Assembly (NCBI RefSeq): GCF_009797025.1 | Contig: NZ_CP047027.1 | Location: 2,604,001 to 2,668,000, forward strand | DNA from: Cellulophaga sp. L1A9 | GTDB taxonomy: Bacteria; Bacteroidota; Bacteroidia; Flavobacteriales; Flavobacteriaceae | Length of the DNA: 64,000 nucleotides | Reading direction: 5' to 3' | The notes under the pieces: model-generated | Database searches by the model: none | Told to the model about the DNA's origin: nothing | Seen by the model: only the letters and a program-made list of their open reading frames with translations | Part shown: piece after piece, positions 61,090 through 64,000 of the stretch | How positions within the stretch are numbered: the first letter of the stretch is position 1 | Layout of the letters: every line of letters starts with the position of its first letter | Made by a program: the position numbers and the translations under genes

Positions 61090-63785
61090 TGAGAAATTTA
61101 TTTATAAAAAAGCAGACCTTACTACTTCTTTTTCTTATAACCTTTGTTGGGGTTGTCAATGCTCAAAAAATAACCATAACGGGAATTTTGAAAGATGCTT
61201 CAGGGAGCCCTTTAGAAATGGCAAATGTGGTTGCTGTAAATCAAGAAACGAAAAGCTTGGATGGATTCGGAATTACGGATCCTAATGGTAAATATAAAGT
61301 CAATGTTAATCAGAATAGCACGTATAGTTTAAAGTTTAGCTATATAGGTTTTCAACCTAGAGAGTTTCTAATTGAAACAAAAGAAGAGGATCTTCAACGC
61401 GATATAGTTTTAGAGGAGCAAGCAGAAAGTTTAGATGAGGTTGAGGTGGTTTATGAAATGCCAGTTGTAGTTAAGGGGGATACTATTGTGTACAATACAG
61501 ACTCTTTTGTTACTGGAACCGAAAAAAAATTAGAAGATGTACTGAGTAAACTTCCCGGAGTAGAAATTAATGAGGATGGAGAAATTGAGGTAGAAGGAAA
61601 AACCGTTACCAAAGTAATGGTCAATGGAAAAGATTTTTTTGACGGAGACTCTAAATTAGCCGCAAAAAATATTCCCGCAAATGCCCTTGATAAGATAGAA
61701 GTTCTTAGAAACTACAGTGAAGTTTCACAATTAAGTGGAGTCACAAACAATCAAGATAATGTAGCTTTAAATATTAAGCTTAAATCAGGAAAAGAGAAGT
61801 TTTGGTTTGGTGAAATAACGGCGGGCCTAGGATTGGATGATCGGTATTTAGCGCACCCTAAATTGTTTTTTTATAGTCCTAAATACAGTATCAATATCTT
61901 AACGGATCTTAATAATATTGGTCAATTGCCTTTTACGTCAAGAGATTATAGAAATTTTACGGGTGGCTTTAGGAGTAGAACAGGAAATACAGGAACTAGT
62001 TTTAGTGTTGGAGATGGTGGTTTGGGCTTATCTCAGCTCCAAAATAACCGTGCTAAAGAAATAAATACAAGGTTTGGTGCAGTGAATTTTAGTTATGCAC
62101 CAACAGAAAAATTAGATTTAAGTGGCTTCGCAATTTATTCCTATGCCAATACAGACTTGCAAACAGTAGCAACGCGTACCTATATTAGTAGTAATCAACA
62201 AGAAATAACCACAACAGGTACAGAACAAACGTCTAATTTAGGGTTGTTTAAATTAAGTGCGGCATATAAACCTAGTGCAAATTTACAAGTAGAATATGAT
62301 GCACTAGCAAAATTTTCTGATGAAAATGAAGATGTAGCTATTTTGTCTGTTGCGGATGTTACAGATCAGATTTTCGAGAATAAACAGCAAACACCTTCTA
62401 GTTTTAATCAAAATGCAAATGCGTATTATACCGTAGATGAAAAGAATATATTGGCTTTTGAAGCGCAATATTTAATACAAAACGAAGATCCTTTTTATAA
62501 TGCAATTCGTGAAATCCAACCTTTTGAGAGTATTCTTCCTTTAGATGAAAATCAATCTAATTACAACATCAATCAAGATCGAAAAATAAAAACAAATAAG
62601 TTTGATTTTAAGACCGATTACTATTTTATTACGGGAGCTAAAAGTAATATTAATTTCACTTTAGGTACTACGCAAAGTAGTCAGGAATTCAATTCAAACA
62701 TCTTTCAAATTTTAGATGGCAATTCAGAATTGCAATTCACGGATGCTGATTTAGTGAATGATGTGGAATATAATTTTTCTGATATTTTCTTTGGGTTTCA
62801 TTATAAATTAATTGTAGGGAAATTTACGTTTAACCCTGGTTTTAAAGTGCATGACTATAAGGCTAAGAACACACAATTGGCTACTTCGGTTACAGATGAT
62901 TTATTCAATGTTGTTCCAGATCTTTTTGTAAATCTTCAATTAAAGCAATCAGAAAGCATTCGTTTTAATTATACTGTAAATCGTCAGTTTTCAGATATAG
63001 ATAAATTTTCTAGAGCGTATATTTTTAGTAATTACAACTCCATGTATCAAGGAAATCGTGATTTAGAAAGTGCGTTGTTTCATAATTTATCACTTAATTT
63101 CTTCAGTTTTAGTATGTTCAATATGCAAAACATTTTTGCTAATATTAATTATAGTAAGCGTGTAGATGCATTTAAAAATAATAGTTCTATTATCGGAATT
63201 AATCAGGTGAGTTCAACCATTAATTCTAATTTGGAAGATGAAGTATTATCTGGTTCTGCCAATTTTCAAAGAACATTTGGAAAAATAAAGGTAAGTTCAA
63301 GAGGGTCGCTTTCTTATTCCAATTTAAATAATATTGTCAATGATAGTCCTAGTGTTTCTGAGTCGCTAACACAGAGTTATAGAGCTTCATTAGCTACGAG
63401 TTTTAAAGATGCGCCTAATGTTGAGGTAGGGTATAATTATGCGGTTAATAATTATGATAACGGAGGAAATTCATCTACGTATTATACAGATACACCTTTT
63501 CTTAAAGTTGATGCAGCTTTCTTAAAAAGTTTTATTTTTCTTGCGGATCTAGATTACTACCATTATCGTGATAAGGCGGACTCAATTAATAATGAATATG
63601 GAAATTTAGATACCAGTATATCCTACCAAAAAAAAGATAGTAAGTGGGAGTATAGTGTAGAAGTAACCAATTTACTTAATAATACAGAGTTAAATCAAGA
63701 TAGCTTTAATGAGCTGTTTTATAGAACCTCCTCGTATGTGGTACAACCACGATATGTAATGTTTAAAATTAAGTATGATCTGTAA
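61089..63785 (+). CDS. TonB-dependent receptor-like outer-membrane protein
   Basis: The 898-residue protein has a signal peptide (about 1-25, ending NAQ). A carboxypeptidase-regulatory-like beta-sandwich (about 27-110; ASGSPLEMANVVAVNQET) precedes a plug domain (about 130-220; GTEKKLEDVLSKLPGVEINE, then VTKVMVNGKDFF). A long beta-barrel ending in an aromatic-rich strand (YVMFKIKYDL) completes it. It belongs to the 'outer membrane beta-barrel' group that lacks a strong TonB box but keeps the plug. The ligand may be a peptide or other small molecule. It is coupled to the GLPGLI gene. Confidence 0.9.
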   Translation: MRNLFIKKQTLLLLFLITFVGVVNAQKITITGILKDASGSPLEMANVVAVNQETKSLDGFGITDPNGKYKVNVNQNSTYSLKFSYIGFQPREFLIETKEEDLQRDIVLEEQAESLDEVEVVYEMPVVVKGDTIVYNTDSFVTGTEKKLEDVLSKLPGVEINEDGEIEVEGKTVTKVMVNGKDFFDGDSKLAAKNIPANALDKIEVLRNYSEVSQLSGVTNNQDNVALNIKLKSGKEKFWFGEITAGLGLDDRYLAHPKLFFYSPKYSINILTDLNNIGQLPFTSRDYRNFTGGFRSRTGNTGTSFSVGDGGLGLSQLQNNRAKEINTRFGAVNFSYAPTEKLDLSGFAIYSYANTDLQTVATRTYISSNQQEITTTGTEQTSNLGLFKLSAAYKPSANLQVEYDALAKFSDENEDVAILSVADVTDQIFENKQQTPSSFNQNANAYYTVDEKNILAFEAQYLIQNEDPFYNAIREIQPFESILPLDENQSNYNINQDRKIKTNKFDFKTDYYFITGAKSNINFTLGTTQSSQEFNSNIFQILDGNSELQFTDADLVNDVEYNFSDIFFGFHYKLIVGKFTFNPGFKVHDYKAKNTQLATSVTDDLFNVVPDLFVNLQLKQSESIRFNYTVNRQFSDIDKFSRAYIFSNYNSMYQGNRDLESALFHNLSLNFFSFSMFNMQNIFANINYSKRVDAFKNNSSIIGINQVSSTINSNLEDEVLSGSANFQRTFGKIKVSSRGSLSYSNLNNIVNDSPSVSESLTQSYRASLATSFKDAPNVEVGYNYAVNNYDNGGNSSTYYTDTPFLKVDAAFLKSFIFLADLDYYHYRDKADSINNEYGNLDTSISYQKKDSKWEYSVEVTNLLNNTELNQDSFNELFYRTSSYVVQPRYVMFKIKYDL

Positions 63786-63832
63786 AATTGCAATTTGTTG
63801 TTAAACCATTTTTCAGATCCCATCTTTTATTT

Positions 63833-63840
63833 TACTTTTG
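63833..63840 (+). promoter_or_regulatory. -10 box for the riboswitch-metK transcript
   Basis: TACTTTTG lies 15 bp before the first riboswitch stem, as expected for a transcript that begins just ahead of the aptamer. Confidence 0.55.
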
Positions 63841-63854
63841 CGCTATTATTAATT

Positions 63855-63905
63855 GAGGACGGATTTGACTGATTGCAACCTCGTAAAAAATGCTAAAGCA
63901 GTTGT
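63855..63905 (+). promoter_or_regulatory. SAM-II-type riboswitch upstream of metK
   Basis: The segment matches the SAM-II aptamer pattern. Stem 1 is GAGG (63855-63858) with CCTC (63879-63882). The GATTTGACTGATTGCAA strand lies between, followed by a downstream A-rich linker and TGCTAAAGCAGT. A pseudoknot forms from ACTG (63868-63871) with CAGT (63899-63902). SAM-II aptamers bind S-adenosylmethionine and are known in Bacteroidota before methionine or SAM genes. The gene following is metK, which fits feedback by SAM. The call rests on sequence and pairing, not on a covariance search. Confidence 0.75.
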
Positions 63906-63980
63906 GACTGAAATTTCTTTTCGGTTCATAAACTTCTTTTAACCTTTCTGTCAAGTCTATTCTAGAAAATAAAACCATTT

Positions 63981-64000
63981 ATGGCTTATTTATTCACATC
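63981..64000 (+). CDS. metK: S-adenosylmethionine synthetase, first codons (partial)
   Basis: The ATG at 63981 opens MAYLFT before the window ends. This is the usual start of MetK in Flavobacteria (MAYLFTSESVSEGHPDK). Only six full codons are visible, so the identification depends on this short match plus the SAM-II-type riboswitch 75 bp upstream. MetK makes SAM from methionine and ATP. Confidence 0.7.

Noticed and set aside
1..64000. CRISPR array
   Set aside because: No series of regularly spaced direct repeats was seen anywhere in the window.

Overview
The window looks like chromosomal DNA of a marine-type member of the Flavobacteriaceae (Bacteroidota). The base composition is AT-rich. Promoters fit the Bacteroidota pattern TTG-N20-TAnnTTTG. 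Family markers include a protein with a type IX secretion (T9SS) sorting tail, a GLPGLI protein paired with a TonB-dependent receptor, DUF6089 and DUF5686 proteins, a FolK-deoxynucleoside kinase fusion, a membrane pyrophosphatase, and the uppS-bamA-ompH-ompH cluster. A secreted GH64-like beta-1,3-glucanase suggests use of algal or fungal glucans. I did not assign a species.

Layout. 1-5.6 kb: the end of an unknown gene, rimK with an AstE-like zinc hydrolase, two PAP2 phosphatases and a secreted M14 carboxypeptidase. 5.58-12.30 kb: an integrative element inserted in the 3' end of tRNA-Leu(UAA). It is bounded by a 65-bp perfect direct repeat and carries a tyrosine recombinase, small helix-turn-helix proteins, a replication-organizer-like gene split by an IS3-family element, small unknown genes, and a divergently oriented two-TM protein. 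12.28-15.3 kb: tRNA-Leu, tRNA-Gly and mutS. 15.4-25.7 kb: a SpoU-type methyltransferase, the folK-dNK fusion, sppA, yhhQ, an AsmA-family gene, DUF2797, GH3 and a small hydrolase-like gene. 25.7-29.2 kb: tig-clpP-clpX. 29.2-41.9 kb: pdxJ, nadK, uppS-bamA-ompH-ompH, murI, folA, an aminotransferase-fold enzyme and a CBM48 protein. 41.99-43.30 kb: a second, different IS3-family element. 43.3-49.5 kb (minus strand): TonB_C-domain genes, thyA, a CNT nucleoside transporter, a bifunctional-nuclease-domain gene and etfBA. 49.7-63.8 kb (mostly plus): pdhB, DUF5686, ppa, hppA, an APP1-domain gene, the GH64-like glucanase, a second dNK, GLPGLI and a TonB-dependent receptor. The window ends with a SAM-II-type riboswitch and the first codons of metK.

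How genes fit together. folK-dNK, folA, thyA, a second dNK and a nucleoside importer form a scattered folate, thymidylate and nucleoside-salvage set. uppS, bamA and the OmpH pair serve envelope assembly. tig-clpP-clpX is a chaperone and protease cluster. Soluble and membrane pyrophosphatases are adjacent.

The most unusual part is the 6.65-kb tRNA-Leu element. It has integrase, Xis-like regulators and a replication gene, but no relaxase, capsid or terminase gene that I can see, which is a satellite or integrative-plasmid style of organisation. Removing its IS and one target-site copy restores a single 301-codon reading frame exactly. It also carries an uncharacterised membrane protein as possible cargo.
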